Assembly (NCBI RefSeq): GCF_000219625.1
Contig: NC_018205.1
Location: 496,001-560,000 of the forward strand
Direction of reading: 5' to 3'
DNA length: 64,000 bases
Source of the DNA: Zymoseptoria tritici IPO323
Lineage: Eukaryota; Ascomycota; Dothideomycetes; Mycosphaerellales; Mycosphaerellaceae
Made by a program: the position numbers and the translations under genes
Part shown: positions 1 to 10,635 of the stretch, in pieces
Layout of the letters: every line of letters begins with the position of its first letter
Numbering within the stretch: the stretch's first letter is position 1
The notes under the pieces: generated by a model
Seen by the model: the letters and a program-made list of their open reading frames with translations, nothing else
Database searches by the model: none
What the model was told of the DNA's origin: nothing

Positions 1-525
1 GTTTATCGCGGATTGCGCCTTATATATACCCGGCTCTAATCCGCTACGTAATCTAATCCCTAAAGTTATTAAGCGGAATCCGCGGGTAGTTACCGTTCCT
101 TTCTATTATATTAGAGAATATAGCGCGAATTTAGTAGCAAACGGCGTAAACGGCGAAGCGTATTATAGTGTCGTATATATGCAAAATCGTAATAGTTAGG
201 TAGATTAACGCGGTAATATCGGAATTCGGCCGACAAACCCTTATTAAACCCTATATTTAAGCTTATTCGTACTAGGTTCGTAGCAATATTTAGGGGTTAG
301 ACCTAACTATTAGCCGCATATAGACAAATCTTATAACTATTAGCCGCTTTATAGCTATATTAAAATGCATGTCTCTATCTATATACCGTTCGATAATTTT
401 CGTAGCCCTATTTACGGCTAGGGTAGCTTAGAATAGGTAAAGAGGCGGGCATCCCCTATCCGATTTTTCTTCTCCTTCCTCCTATAGCTCCTATATACAT
501 ATATACTCTTCTCTTAGTACAAACG
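1..525. other. RIP-decayed DNA, left edge of a repeat
   Basis: TA-rich sequence with very frequent TAG, CTA and ATA words, the signature of CpA to TpA change on both strands. I see no recognisable protein motif here. It directly precedes the decayed reading frame at 526 and is probably the upstream part of the same repeat, whose left end lies outside the window. Confidence 0.55.
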
Positions 526-2376
526 ATGTCGTCGGTCTACGAAGAATAGAACATAACCTATAGCGTAACTAGTAAGGCCTATACTAACTACGGCGATTTT
601 AGAGAGTACCCTAATTATAATAAGGTAAACCCTAGGCTAGACGGGTTCGGTATTTCCTACGATACGAACGATAGCGTAAACGCTACTATAAACGATACTA
701 TAAAGAATACGAAGCCCGCTATCTAGCCTAAAGGTTATATAGTATTCTCGTTATTGTTAAACGAAGTAGAAGTATAGAGACGCAAAGGCTTCGGTAAGAA
801 GCTACCCCTAATATATATATATAGTATAGGTGGCAAGTCCTATTCCTATAGGATGCCTTCGAACACCCCCGCGAATCGAGCTATCGCCGCCGCGAATAGC
901 TATAAGGAGTCGGAGCTAGCGCTTAACTCGTCCCCTCCGCCTCCGACTAAGATAAAGAGTAAGGAACGAGCGGCCTTACCGTTAGTTATCCGGTGTAGTA
1001 CTAATATATAGACTTAGCGTTATCGTATAAAGTATACTCGGATTAGGTACGAGAAGCTATAGTTCCTTAGAACGTAGAAGGATAGGTTTACCGAAGAGAA
1101 GTTTAATGCGTATAAGAGAAGCTTTAACTTACTTACGGACTTCCTACTTAACCGTAGTAGTAACTATATAGTTAGGTTTATCTAGACATATAAGGCCTAC
1201 TAGAAACATATGTTTATTAATAGATTCTATAAGACTACTTACTAGCCTTTAGAGATAGCTACCGAGGCCCTAAGGTTAGTAACTCTCGCTAAGATACTAC
1301 TACTATTTCCATTTACTCGTATTAAGGGCTAGCCTAATATATTTAAGTTCGAGGTTATAGTACTACAAATAGACTTCGACTATTAATTAATCTACGACTA
1401 GGTTATTAACGATAAACTAATTGCTAACCCTAGCCTAGCTACTAATAAAGATAACTAGTACTATTTAACTAAGACGTTACCGGAGAGAATTACTATAAGG
1501 AACACGTTAATATAAAGGTATCTATATATAGAGTTACCGAAGGAACTACTATCGTCGCTAATATTGCCGTCGGCCTAAGAGATTATCTCTAAGGCCGTTA
1601 CGTCTAAGGTTTAGAGAGATAGGCTAGCTAGAGCCGTAGTAGATAATAATAAGATAGGAGTCTCTACTAGTATAAGTATAACTAACGCCGAGAACATACT
1701 ACGAACGCTACCGCTAGCGTATAAGCTAACAATCGACCTAACTAATAATATACTAGTCGGATAGCCGAGCGCTACTATAGCTACGAACGATATTACTAAG
1801 AAGAGTTCTAGTAAAACTATAAGTAAGACTAATAATACCGGTACGACTAGCGCTACTTACGCGGTTATTACGGGCATAGTAGGGAATAATACGGAGGAGG
1901 CCTCGAATATAGGCGCGGATATAGGCGCGAACGAGGGCGTAAATAATACTATACCTACGTCGCCCTAATCGCCGGCTCGGAAGAAGTAGAAAAGGGCTAT
2001 ACCCCCTCTACTTTATATAAACTTAAGGAGGAACTATTAAGCGGAGTAGTTATAGAACGCTATTAGCTACTTGTCTACGTGTTTTAACTTATTAGATATA
2101 GGTAATTAAAAGTCTATACTTCGGAATATATTAATAGGCACGAACGTTACCGTAAACGTATAGTAAATACTACCGCTAGTAAGTTTTGTCTATATCTCCT
2201 AATACAACCGTTAGAAATAGCTATTTAATAGCTCGTTTTAATTATAGAACTACGACCGAGACGATAGGAGAAAGAAATATACGGTATTCTTATCTACTAG
2301 CGCTATATTTACGTAATATGCCCTTACGTATAAACGCTACCGCGAACGTGTAGTGAATGCTACTGCCGATGTATAC
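526..2376 (+). pseudogene. RIP-killed long ORF (about 615 codons), unknown protein
   Basis: Reading from the ATG at 526, one frame stays open to about 2376 apart from stops that are almost all TAG, with fewer TAA; these are what RIP makes from CAG, CAA or TGG. The frame is not disturbed by indels. The product would be about 615 residues. It begins MSSVYEE and has a Pro-rich stretch (SSPPPPTKIKSKE) near residue 140, a charged middle part, and a Thr/Asn/Gly-rich tail before residue 480. I do not recognise the family. It could be the gag-like protein of a retroelement or a repeated host gene. No intron is needed to keep the frame. Confidence 0.6.
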
Positions 2377-2523
2377 TAAGTATATATCGCCGCCAAATCG
2401 CATATAATCCTCTTCTATTACGCGGTAGCGTAGATATAGCGGTTGCAACTACGTGTAGATCTAGTTACGAAACTAGATATCTTAGAATCCTCGAATACGC
2501 GCGCGAACGCTACTACGATTACG

Positions 2524-2589
2524 GGATTTCAGGATTTCAGGATTTTAGGATTTCAGGATTTCAGGATTTTGTGATTTCATGATTTCAGG
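2524..2589. repeat. Short tandem repeat, 8-bp unit GGATTTCA
   Basis: About eight tandem copies of an 8-bp unit (ggatttca with ggattttg variants) lie exactly at the change from RIP-decayed to normal sequence. It may be a slippage tract at the edge of the repeat. Confidence 0.85.
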
Positions 2590-2847
2590 CGCCGAGGTTT
2601 TGGCCGCTTGCCAGATCCGGAGCTCCGCCGATGACGAATCCTCCACTCAGCAAGGGCGAGTGACATCTTCATTCCACTGTGCCACCATTGCGCACCTCAC
2701 CACGCTCCACACTCGTTCGTTAGTATTTCCAAGGCTGCGGGTAAGTTTGACATACGGTATCAGCCCCAAACGCGTACAGCAGCTCGTCCGAGCAAGACTA
2801 GATGATTGAATCGTTGATTGCCCACTGCAACCACAACGCCGAAAGCC

Positions 2848-3787
2848 ATGTTCGTCCTCATGTCCAAGAAAGCCGCGGCGAAGGTGCCACCGCCGACAGC
2901 TCCAGCAGCGCAGTCGTCAGCCCGGACGCAGAATGCTTGCGACGCATGCCGACTCCGAAAGTCGAAGGTGAGCAGTTGCACCCCTCGCCACCGGACCAAA
3001 TACGCGTCCCTTGCTACTCAGATCGCTAACGTACTTGCTGTAGTGTGATGGCCAAGTACCCTGTGGTCGTTGTAAGGCAAGGCATCTCGTCTGTACCTCT
3101 TCTCGTAGGCACCCGAAGGCTTCTGGCCCGATCACAGAAGATCACGTCGCCACTCTTCAAGAGCAGCAAAGACGGCTCGCACGAGCGATCTCAAGAATGG
3201 CCACTGTCATCAAGCAGGCTGAGTCGCGAGGTTTTGTAGAAGATAGCGCCAGTGCCACCGACTCAGAACTCTCTACCCTCGACATGGCAGATCTTCTACA
3301 ACGGTTCGCCCCTGACGATGCCGCCGAGCAAAGCAGCTCTCCGGCGAACGAGACTGCGCTGCCGGCGAAGAAACGGAAGCTCCAAGTATCCACGGAGTCT
3401 GATCACGACATGGACGTTGCAATGGGTGACACCCCACTCGTGGCGAAAGATGAAAAGGACTATCGGTCCATCGAGAGATTCTTCGCGTCAGTACAACAGC
3501 ACAACAGCAATATCAATCCAGAGTCAACAGGAGACATGCTGATGCCAGAGAATGCTGGAATGCAGCCGTCTCAATCATTACCTGCCTCAAATCCTCCAAA
3601 CATGCCATTGCCTGGGCCTGGGGACAGCTCGGCGTTCGAATTTCACCCACAAATGGTGCCCTTTATGGATCTGGTGGACTGGGATGCTAGCCTTGAACAC
3701 TTCCTCCACAACGATCAGTACGGCAACGGCAGCTTCGGGTTGGATTTTGGAGCCGGTGATTTTGGAGTCTGGGATGGGACATCGTAG
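2848..3787 (+). CDS. Zn2Cys6 (fungal binuclear cluster) transcription factor
   Basis: Two exons, 2848-2967 and 3044-3787, with a 76-bp intron (GTGAGC donor, GCTAAC branch site at 3024-3029, TAG acceptor). The spliced product is about 287 residues. Joining the exons creates a perfect C-X2-C-X6-C-X5-C-X2-C-X6-C cluster at residues 31-57; the intron falls between the first three-residue basic run and the third Cys, so the splice is well supported. A short helix rich in Gln, Arg and Ala (LQEQQRRLARAI) follows, then an acidic, Ser/Pro-rich region and a Gly/Asp/Phe-rich C-terminus that could activate transcription. There is no large middle homology domain. ATG 2860 is an alternative start. The target genes cannot be told from sequence. 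Confidence 0.85.
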
Positions 3788-4167
3788 ACCGGCTTAGAGG
3801 CGGTCAACTCCTCATAGAAACGCTCACGCGCACGATCCATTTGAGTGGAGTGCGATGCTGGGATTAATGTCGGCAGTCGCTTGAAATTCGGGACTGACAG
3901 AACGTTTATTATGCTGTGACGCAATGTGTTGGATGAGACGGAAACGCTAGCAGCGAGAACAATGACCGGAAGTTGGCGCGGAGAGGGCGGGAGAGCTAAA
4001 ACGGTTCCACAGCTGCAGCGCCACCACTTTAGCCGAGCCGCGACATCTGTAGGCCCTCAGGGAACACATCACGTTCACACGTTCATGTTGTTCCTCAAAC
4101 ATGTGCGACAGTTCCGCCTTGCCGCTACCTCTGTGTACTGCAACTTGACTTGTGCAACTCGAGCACA
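3788..4167. other. Intergenic region between the Zn2Cys6 gene and fex
   Basis: Contains the 3' region of the upstream gene and the likely promoter of the fluoride exporter. I see no further gene. Other open frames here are antisense or out-of-frame shadows. Confidence 0.5.
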
Positions 4168-5457
4168 ATGCCTGATCACGAAAGTGAACTCGCTCGGGAG
4201 GAGAGTGGTCTCGACGAGCTCGCAGCACCTGCGCCAGACGAGAACCCGAATGAGCAGGGTTTCTACCAACATGAAAGTCTGGAGTCCCATCGAAGGCAAA
4301 CAAAGGAGCAAATCGAGACCGAACAGGAACAACAACCAGCCCCATCACGGACATCGCAGTGGCTTACTCAACTCTACATCTTCTCGTATCTCATCTTCTT
4401 CTCCATCTTTGGCGTCCTTGCTCGCACAGGACTCCAGGCCCTCACAGTCTATCCAGGCGCGCTCATCGCCAATACGGACTTATGGGCGAACATTGGGGGA
4501 AGTTTCACCATGGGTATGCTTCGAGAAGACCGCATGTTGTTCCGCCGCCACTGGAAACAAGAAATGGAGAAGGCCCGGCGCGAAGCGAGCTCTTCGTCTG
4601 ATGACCCGGTGGCAGAGAAGAACGACAAAGATTTGGAGGACACCGCCCGGAAATCTTTCACCTCGACCAAAGGAGGGATACCCGCGTACGTTGGCCTGAC
4701 TGTCGGATTCTGCGGATCTTTCACTTCCTTTGCGTCGATTTGTAGAGATGCATTTCTTGCGATCTCGAATAATCTCAACACAGCGGTGGTCTCCACACAA
4801 GACACGATCAGTCTACCGCGGGCAAGGCCAACTGGTGACAGTGTGATGGCTGTCTTGGCTCTCCTGATCCTTGAGGTGGGACTGAGCACTGTGGCCCTCA
4901 CTTGCGGAGCACACCTGGGGGCTGCACTCGCGCGTCCGGCAGAGCACATACCGGCGTTGAAACTTAGCCGGATAATGAATCCTCTGGTCGTCTTCCTTGG
5001 GTTTGGATGCTGGCTTGGAGCAATTCTCCTGACGATCTGGCCGATTCGCGACGCCTGGAGGGGACAAGTGCTCTTCTCCCTCGTCTTTGCGCCGCTTGGA
5101 TGTCTACTGCGATTCCAGCTCTCAGTTCGTATGAACAAGCTGGTACGAAGCTTCCCACTTGGAACGTTCGCGGCCAATGTCTTCGGGACTTGCGTGTTGG
5201 GTATGGCCTATGACCTGCAGATGTCTTCGGCTGCGTCCAGTATTGTCAGCTGTCAAGTGCTGCAAGGAATTATGGATGGCTTTTGCGGTGCTTTGACAAC
5301 GGTTTCTACATGGGTCCTGGAGTTGGACACATTGAGGCTAAGACACGCATACTTCTATGGGGCTTGCAGCCTTTTCATCGGCGTCGGTTTCATCACTGCT
5401 ATTATGGGGTCTTTGAGATGGACGACCGGGTTCACTGCTCCAACTTGTAAAACATAA
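4168..5457 (+). CDS. fex: FEX-type fluoride export protein (two fused CrcB domains)
   Basis: 429 residues from the ATG at 4168; a longer frame upstream starts only with TTG. A hydrophilic, acidic N-terminus of about 65 residues precedes the first membrane segment. Two CrcB-like halves follow. The first has GVLAR (82-86), the Asn of WANIGGSF (N108) and GFCGSFTSFAS (180-190). The second has GCLLR (311-315), the Asn of FAANVFG (N337) and GFCGALTTVSTW (371-382). The halves are joined by a further membrane segment, as in fungal FEX proteins, which act as plasma-membrane fluoride channels protecting the cell from toxic fluoride. A charged loop at about 122-166 is longer than in bacterial CrcB. The gene appears intact and has no intron. 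Confidence 0.93.
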   Translation: MPDHESELAREESGLDELAAPAPDENPNEQGFYQHESLESHRRQTKEQIETEQEQQPAPSRTSQWLTQLYIFSYLIFFSIFGVLARTGLQALTVYPGALIANTDLWANIGGSFTMGMLREDRMLFRRHWKQEMEKARREASSSSDDPVAEKNDKDLEDTARKSFTSTKGGIPAYVGLTVGFCGSFTSFASICRDAFLAISNNLNTAVVSTQDTISLPRARPTGDSVMAVLALLILEVGLSTVALTCGAHLGAALARPAEHIPALKLSRIMNPLVVFLGFGCWLGAILLTIWPIRDAWRGQVLFSLVFAPLGCLLRFQLSVRMNKLVRSFPLGTFAANVFGTCVLGMAYDLQMSSAASSIVSCQVLQGIMDGFCGALTTVSTWVLELDTLRLRHAYFYGACSLFIGVGFITAIMGSLRWTTGFTAPTCKT

Positions 5458-6942
5458 TGTAAAATTGGATCACATACAGTAGATAGAACAATTATTGGGT
5501 TATAAAATCATTCATTGAGTTGATGACATGCCTGGTAAATTGTTCCTCCGCTCCGTTTGAGGCGGTTGTGCCCAAACTCTCCACTTCATCAATACGCGGG
5601 TGCAGCGACGTGAAACCTTGGCCGCCGATTGCGAGAGCAGCAAGGCATCGCTTTTCGCCATCACGTCCTCATCAGCAGCGGCCTCAAGCACGGGCTCAAT
5701 GTCACTACCACGCCTCCAACAGGCCGCGCATGGACATTGAGTAGGCGAAACCACCGAAGACGACCTGTCAGAGCCCGAAGTAGACCTCGATAAGGCCAGA
5801 TTGGATCTTGCAACGCTCAACTCACGCGACGATATCGATGTCGAAGAGTCCGACCGAAGCGGCTGCCGTTCCTTGCCGTGCAGAACCTCTTTCCATCTTT
5901 CCCATTGATGTAAACACAGTGGGATCTGCTTTTCATTAACGTGCGCTGTGCTGTGGGAACAATAATACGCTCTACCCAGTTGCGGAGCGCGATTCGTGTA
6001 GAATTCTCGTTGTCCCCAAAAACTTTGCCAAGTCCAAGCCACCAGAGCGCGACCATTGGGAGCGAACATGGGTACAGTATACGTGCAACTGAGCTGAAGT
6101 GGACATTGCGGGACAGAGGGAAGAAAGCCTTATTACAGTAGGAAATTTGGGAAATGCAGGAAAGAGTAGGAGAGGTATGTAGAAGAGGGGAAAATGGAGG
6201 GAAATCCAGGGAAGATAGGGGGCGTTATTAGTACTTGATATCATTCTAGGAAGCAAGCGATCAGGCACCAGCTACGCTTCTATTGTCTATGACCAGTCGG
6301 CAGCTAGGAAGACTCTCTGCCGCACGCTCAACCTGAATGGTTCTGCAAGCTGCGGGCGAACAACGTTTTTGCCGCGAGCTAGCGCGATGGAGACCATTAT
6401 CGAGCCACCACTCGGTCAAGACTTGAGGAACTGGACTCCTTCGCTGGAGGTGCCAGAGCGTGCGTTAATGAAGCTTTCAATAGCGGTCACTATAGTCCGG
6501 ACGGCATGACTGTGCTGCTGACGTGGTTCAATTTGCGCCAGCCCTTCGACATCGCGAGCAATAGGCTATCAATTGCTTCGATTAACACGACGAAGAGTTG
6601 AATTTTGACTCCCAGCGGTCATCTGGTGTCTACGACGTGTATTGTGTAGACACTCGGGGAGGGGCAGTTGGCTTAGACTCAATCTCACTCACAGTTTCTG
6701 GGCCTAATCAGGAGTCACAAAGTACGTTCCTTCTCCAACGGCCATATAAGAGTGAATCAACTTCCCCGTGAGTTGACATGTCCGAACATCGCCTCGCACA
6801 CCAAGCGTGCCTAATACAGCACAAGAATCACCTTGCTACTATATAGTCCAACATCCTTCACTCAAGCCAACGTGTACGGCCATTACGCACTTCTAGGAGC
6901 CAAACCTCCTCCCAAGAGCTATCAGCACCCGTCGTCTACCAC
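5458..6942. other. Intergenic stretch, one doubtful ORF
   Basis: Normal base composition and no RIP signature. Apart from the doubtful minus-strand ORF at 5512-6069 I see no coding signal. A TATA-like ccatataagag at about 6741-6751 lies about 200 bp before the start of the zinc-finger gene and could be part of its promoter. Confidence 0.5.
5512..6069 (-). CDS. Hypothetical protein, doubtful
   Basis: A 185-codon frame with an ATG start on the minus strand. It has a Trp-rich N-terminus, a Ser-rich middle (SSVVSP, SGSDRSSS) and a basic C-terminus. I recognise no domain. It could be an untranslated antisense frame, or an exon of a longer gene. The C-terminus lies about 55 bp beyond the stop of the convergent fluoride exporter. 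Confidence 0.25.
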   Translation of the reverse strand: MFAPNGRALVAWTWQSFWGQREFYTNRAPQLGRAYYCSHSTAHVNEKQIPLCLHQWERWKEVLHGKERQPLRSDSSTSISSRELSVARSNLALSRSTSGSDRSSSVVSPTQCPCAACWRRGSDIEPVLEAAADEDVMAKSDALLLSQSAAKVSRRCTRVLMKWRVWAQPPQTERRNNLPGMSSTQ

Positions 6943-7393
6943 ATGGATCTTTCAGTGCAATGCTCCTTCTGTAGCCAATTGGGCCATCAGTGCAACGGTT
7001 CAGTCCATGGCTGCCGGCGACCGAAAACCAGACGGCCAGATGCCTGCGAGAGCTGCAGGACCACCCATCAACGATGTGACGGCAGTGGACTGGGATGCCA
7101 GCGGTACGAACGACCTGAGACATCAAGACAATACAGGAACAGATACATAGCCCCCTGCGATACCTGTAGGATTCGCCACCAATGCTGCAATGGCAGTGCG
7201 CTAGGTTGCCAGAAGCGCTTTCAACCGCAAGATATGTCTGTCCAGATAAGCACATTCACTTGCAGAGAGAATGTTAGCGGCGCAGCACAATGCGTTTCGA
7301 CGTTCGCAACCACAGGTGCCCTGGCAAAACATCGGCTGCAGGAGCACGGAATTGGGAAGAAGTGCGCGCTTTGCGGATTCACAACTCCAACTA
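6943..7393 (+). pseudogene. 5' part of a Cys-repeat/zinc-finger gene, split by a transposon
   Basis: ATG at 6943. Residues 7-24, 35-52 and 72-89 are three copies of a C-X2-C-X6-C-X6-C repeat (CxxCRxxHQxCxGSxLGC), each resembling the first half of a Zn2Cys6 cluster. A C-X9-C-X12-H-X4-H finger follows (Cys107, Cys117, His130, His135), then the start of a second finger (Cys141, Cys144). At codon 150 the gene meets the terminal inverted repeat of E copy 1. The open frame that continues to 7419 uses transposon sequence for its last eight codons. The natural continuation lies at 32117-32032 on the other strand. The likely role is nucleic-acid binding; the family is unknown to me. Confidence 0.8.
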
Positions 7394-7699
7394 GGATGGC
7401 GGCCCATAGTGACATTTAGGCGGATTCATCAATTTTCAACTTTACAATAACACTACTACCACCACTATTGTCGCTAATTGCTTGTATTGTCGCCATACAG
7501 CTGCGCTAGTTACTGCGCCAGTTACTCTAATTATTAACAATTATATGTAAGTGCGCGCTAATACGCCGTTTGGTTAGATAAGTGTCATTTTCTTCGACTC
7601 TTAAACCTCTTATTAACACTACTACTTCTACTACCTCTCGTCGTCGCTCGTAGCGCGCTCGCTATATAATATACACATCTCGCAACATCGCACCGCGCG

Positions 7700-8491
7700 C
7701 GTACGTGAAAATAGCTGGTTAGATACTACTTAATACGGAACTTAGTAAGGCTCGCGACCCTAATCGCCTACGCGGACTCTCTCTCTCCGACGACAACGAC
7801 GATAAGCTAGCGACTACATCTACTGTAGCTATCGCTCCTGCTCCTTAGCTGCCTGCCGACCTTCTCGTCTACGATAAGCCTACTACGGCTACCTCTAAAG
7901 ACTTCTGGTACATCTCCGACCTCTAATAGAACGATACCCTCGTTAGAGCATAGAGCAGCAATAAAAACACTAAGAAGAGCGGACGTCAGATGCTTATAAG
8001 ATACGATTATGTACGTAGAGTTATAGAGACGGACGAAGGTAATGTAGCTCGTACGGCTCTTAGTAAGGCTCGTAGGCTAATAAAAAAAAACAGGCATTCC
8101 GGCGGTTACCGAGTGCGGCTGGTATAAGGATCGCGGACTCGAGTGCAAGACTTCTACGACTCTCCCTGCCTACGCCTACTACTACTATAAGGGCAAGCCT
8201 CCGTGTTTTGCTAGAGATTAGGTTAAGATTAAGGAGGAGCTGGTAGAAAAGAAGTCTGTATTAAAGGAGGTAGTTGGTAGTATGCGAGGTAAGATGAATA
8301 AGGCGCAGGACAAGATCGCTGCGTTAGAGTCGGAGGTGTCGGATTTGAAGCGTAAGATTAGCGGTTTAAGGGGCTTAAAAGGTCAGCTAAAGGAGGAGCT
8401 GATTAAGGAGATTATGGACGAGGTTGATGACGTGCGGAGCAAGTTAAAGGCTGCTATTGCTAAGATTGAGCAGTCGGTGTTGCAGTATTAG
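7700..8491 (+). pseudogene. E copy 1 ORF-C: Cys-rich plus coiled-coil protein
   Basis: Decayed frame with a shift near 8090. The N-terminal part is acidic and Ser-rich. A Cys-rich segment follows (CGW-KDRGLECK then KGKPPCF), where tyrosines probably replace cysteines after RIP, suggesting a zinc-binding knot. The C-terminal 69 residues (from 8282) form a clear coiled coil (heptad-like Leu/Ile with Lys/Glu) ending in SVLQY and a TAG. Copy 1 lacks a 21-bp in-frame duplication seen in copies 2 and 3. The function is unknown; its orientation is opposite to the integrase. Confidence 0.5.
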
Positions 8492-8866
8492 CGTGCTGTT
8501 AACAAGAAGTTCGGCAGACTAGGCGTAATAGATTAATAGATAGATCGATTTGGCCTGCGAGCTCTCCGCGAGCCTTGCGAGCCTATACGTTGATACCCAA
8601 ATAAATGCGTTGGTTGCTGTATATCTCCTTAAATCCCTCGTTTTTACGCTTGAATCCCTCGTTTTCATGCTTACGAGCGAGCCGTTTTGGCCTGCGAGCA
8701 CGCCGCGAGCCGTTTTTAAGGAAGAGAATTGAGATATTAAGATATTAAGCTATTAAGATATGAGATAAACGTTTATTGCTCCTTCCAGCTGCGAGCCAGT
8801 CCGTTTAGTCCGCGAGCACGTAACGAGCAAGTCGTCGGTGGCGTGTATTTATTAGATTCGTGTATA

Positions 8867-10574
8867 TCAGTCCTTCTGGTTAGCCCTGCCCTTCTCGGTA
8901 AGCTTAATAGTCCGCTCGCTCCGTCTCGTGCTAACAGCTACCGGCTCGTTAACCTTCTTCTTCTTCTTCATCTTCTGCTGCTGAACGATCGGCTTGACTA
9001 CCTGCTCGACGACCGGCTCGGCGACCTCCTCTAGCATCTCTAAACCCCCTTAATTGGCAGTGCTAGTAGCAGTGCTAGGGGCCTTCGACTTTAACTAAGG
9101 CGTTAGCATCGTCGTTGTCGCTAACGAAGAGGGCATCGTCGAGTCCGAAGGGATTACTAGCGTACTAGCTGCTACGGAGGTAATCGTCGAAGAAGCACTG
9201 TTCTCCTTAGCTCGGTTCGCGATGGCTTCCTTGGCCTTTGCTATATCGTCTAAGCTGTCCGTATTAGGGTCGAGTAGAATATAGTCGTTAGGCTAGCTTA
9301 CCGGCGAGGATTAGAGGTCGCGGCTAGTAGGGCGTTTGGAGCTAGAGCGCTGCTAATGCTAAGGGCTAGAACGCTCCGCCTGCGAGGAGCTAAGGGCAGT
9401 GCGAGCCACACGAGAACGGCTTGCGAGCCCTGTAGACTGATCTGCGAGCGCCTTAATGTTGCTGCCGGACGGGCCTGCGTCTATTGTAAGGTAGCGTGCT
9501 TCCGGTGCGAGCTAGCTTGCGAGCAGGTAACTCTAGCCTGCGAGGACTTTCTTGCCGTCGACGCTGGTGTAGCTGTTAGTCTATATAAACGGATGGTAAA
9601 TAACGCCGTCCTTGTCCTTAAATATACGCCCGTTAGGGTGTAGGACAGTGCTATCGGTCTGTACGTCGTGGCTAATTACATACTAGAATGTAGGCTCGCC
9701 GTCCTTCTTTACGGAGCGTTTTAAGTCTATATACACCCAGCTATCGTCGTAATTCTTCTAGCCGCTAGAGTAGATAACGTAAGTAATCCGAACGGTCGCT
9801 AAGGGGGCCTTGCCGGTTGTCTTTAGATTAAACAGCTGTATTATCCTGATCGTAGTATTCGCAGCGGCTACGTTGTTAGCGCCGAGCTTAATAGGCTAAT
9901 TCCTGCTATACTCCTTTGTTAAATAGATGTCGTAGTAGGGCCTCTTATCTCGCCGCTGCTTCGTAGCTACGCTCTCGTTTATTAGATACTCTAAGAAGAG
10001 CCGTCTATAGTTATGCCTCTAAGCGTTTTGGAGAATAGTGTCTATCTCGGCAACAACGCCTTGTGCTTGCTATAAGATCTTATTACGTTTGTCGGAGTAG
10101 ACTAGCGTTGCATTATCGTTAGCGTCCTCGCCGTCTACAGGAGGCTCCGGATCTGTAAGGGTAACAGTATAAAGGAAGCACTTAGTAGTAAACAGCAGTA
10201 GTAGCTTGTCCTTATCGTCCTAGGCACTACCTCTCCTCGCACCCTTACTGTTGGCTAACACCTCCCTTAAACGCTTAGCCCTCTTAGCCTCCTTTAATAA
10301 GTTGGCGGTAGCGTTAGGTGACTTACGGGCCTTCGTCTTAGCTGCCTTCTTTATCTTAGCGTTCGTATAGCTCTGCGGAATAAAGAAGCCTTCGCGAGTA
10401 CCGGAGCTAGGAGGGGTAGGCTGGCGCTCGTAGTCGCTCGCAGGCTCGCCGTCGTTGCTCGCTGGAGCCGCTCGCGAGGGTAGAGGGCAGCCGTAGAAGC
10501 TATAGTTCTTATCGCCGAGGGAAGTATAAGAGGTGTAGGGTAGAGCCGTAGGATTGCGGCAGAATTAAGAGGTA
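8867..10574 (-). pseudogene. E copy 1 ORF-B: unknown protein
   Basis: Inverted equivalent of the better-read frame at 34320-36027. It codes for a protein of about 570 residues with a basic middle part, a central domain (around YVISHDVQTDSTILHPNGRI), and a Lys-rich tail ending in TEKGRANQKD. It is RIP-broken. It lies downstream of the integrase on the same strand. Confidence 0.5.
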
Positions 10575-10635
10575 GCTATAATAAGCAAGAGGAAGAGGAA
10601 GAGGAAGAGTAGGAGGGCTAGCCCTTGTATATCGT

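Noticed and set aside
3926..4699. 257-codon frame overlapping the fluoride exporter
   Set aside because: Out-of-frame shadow of fex; no domain, and fex motifs are clear in the other frame.
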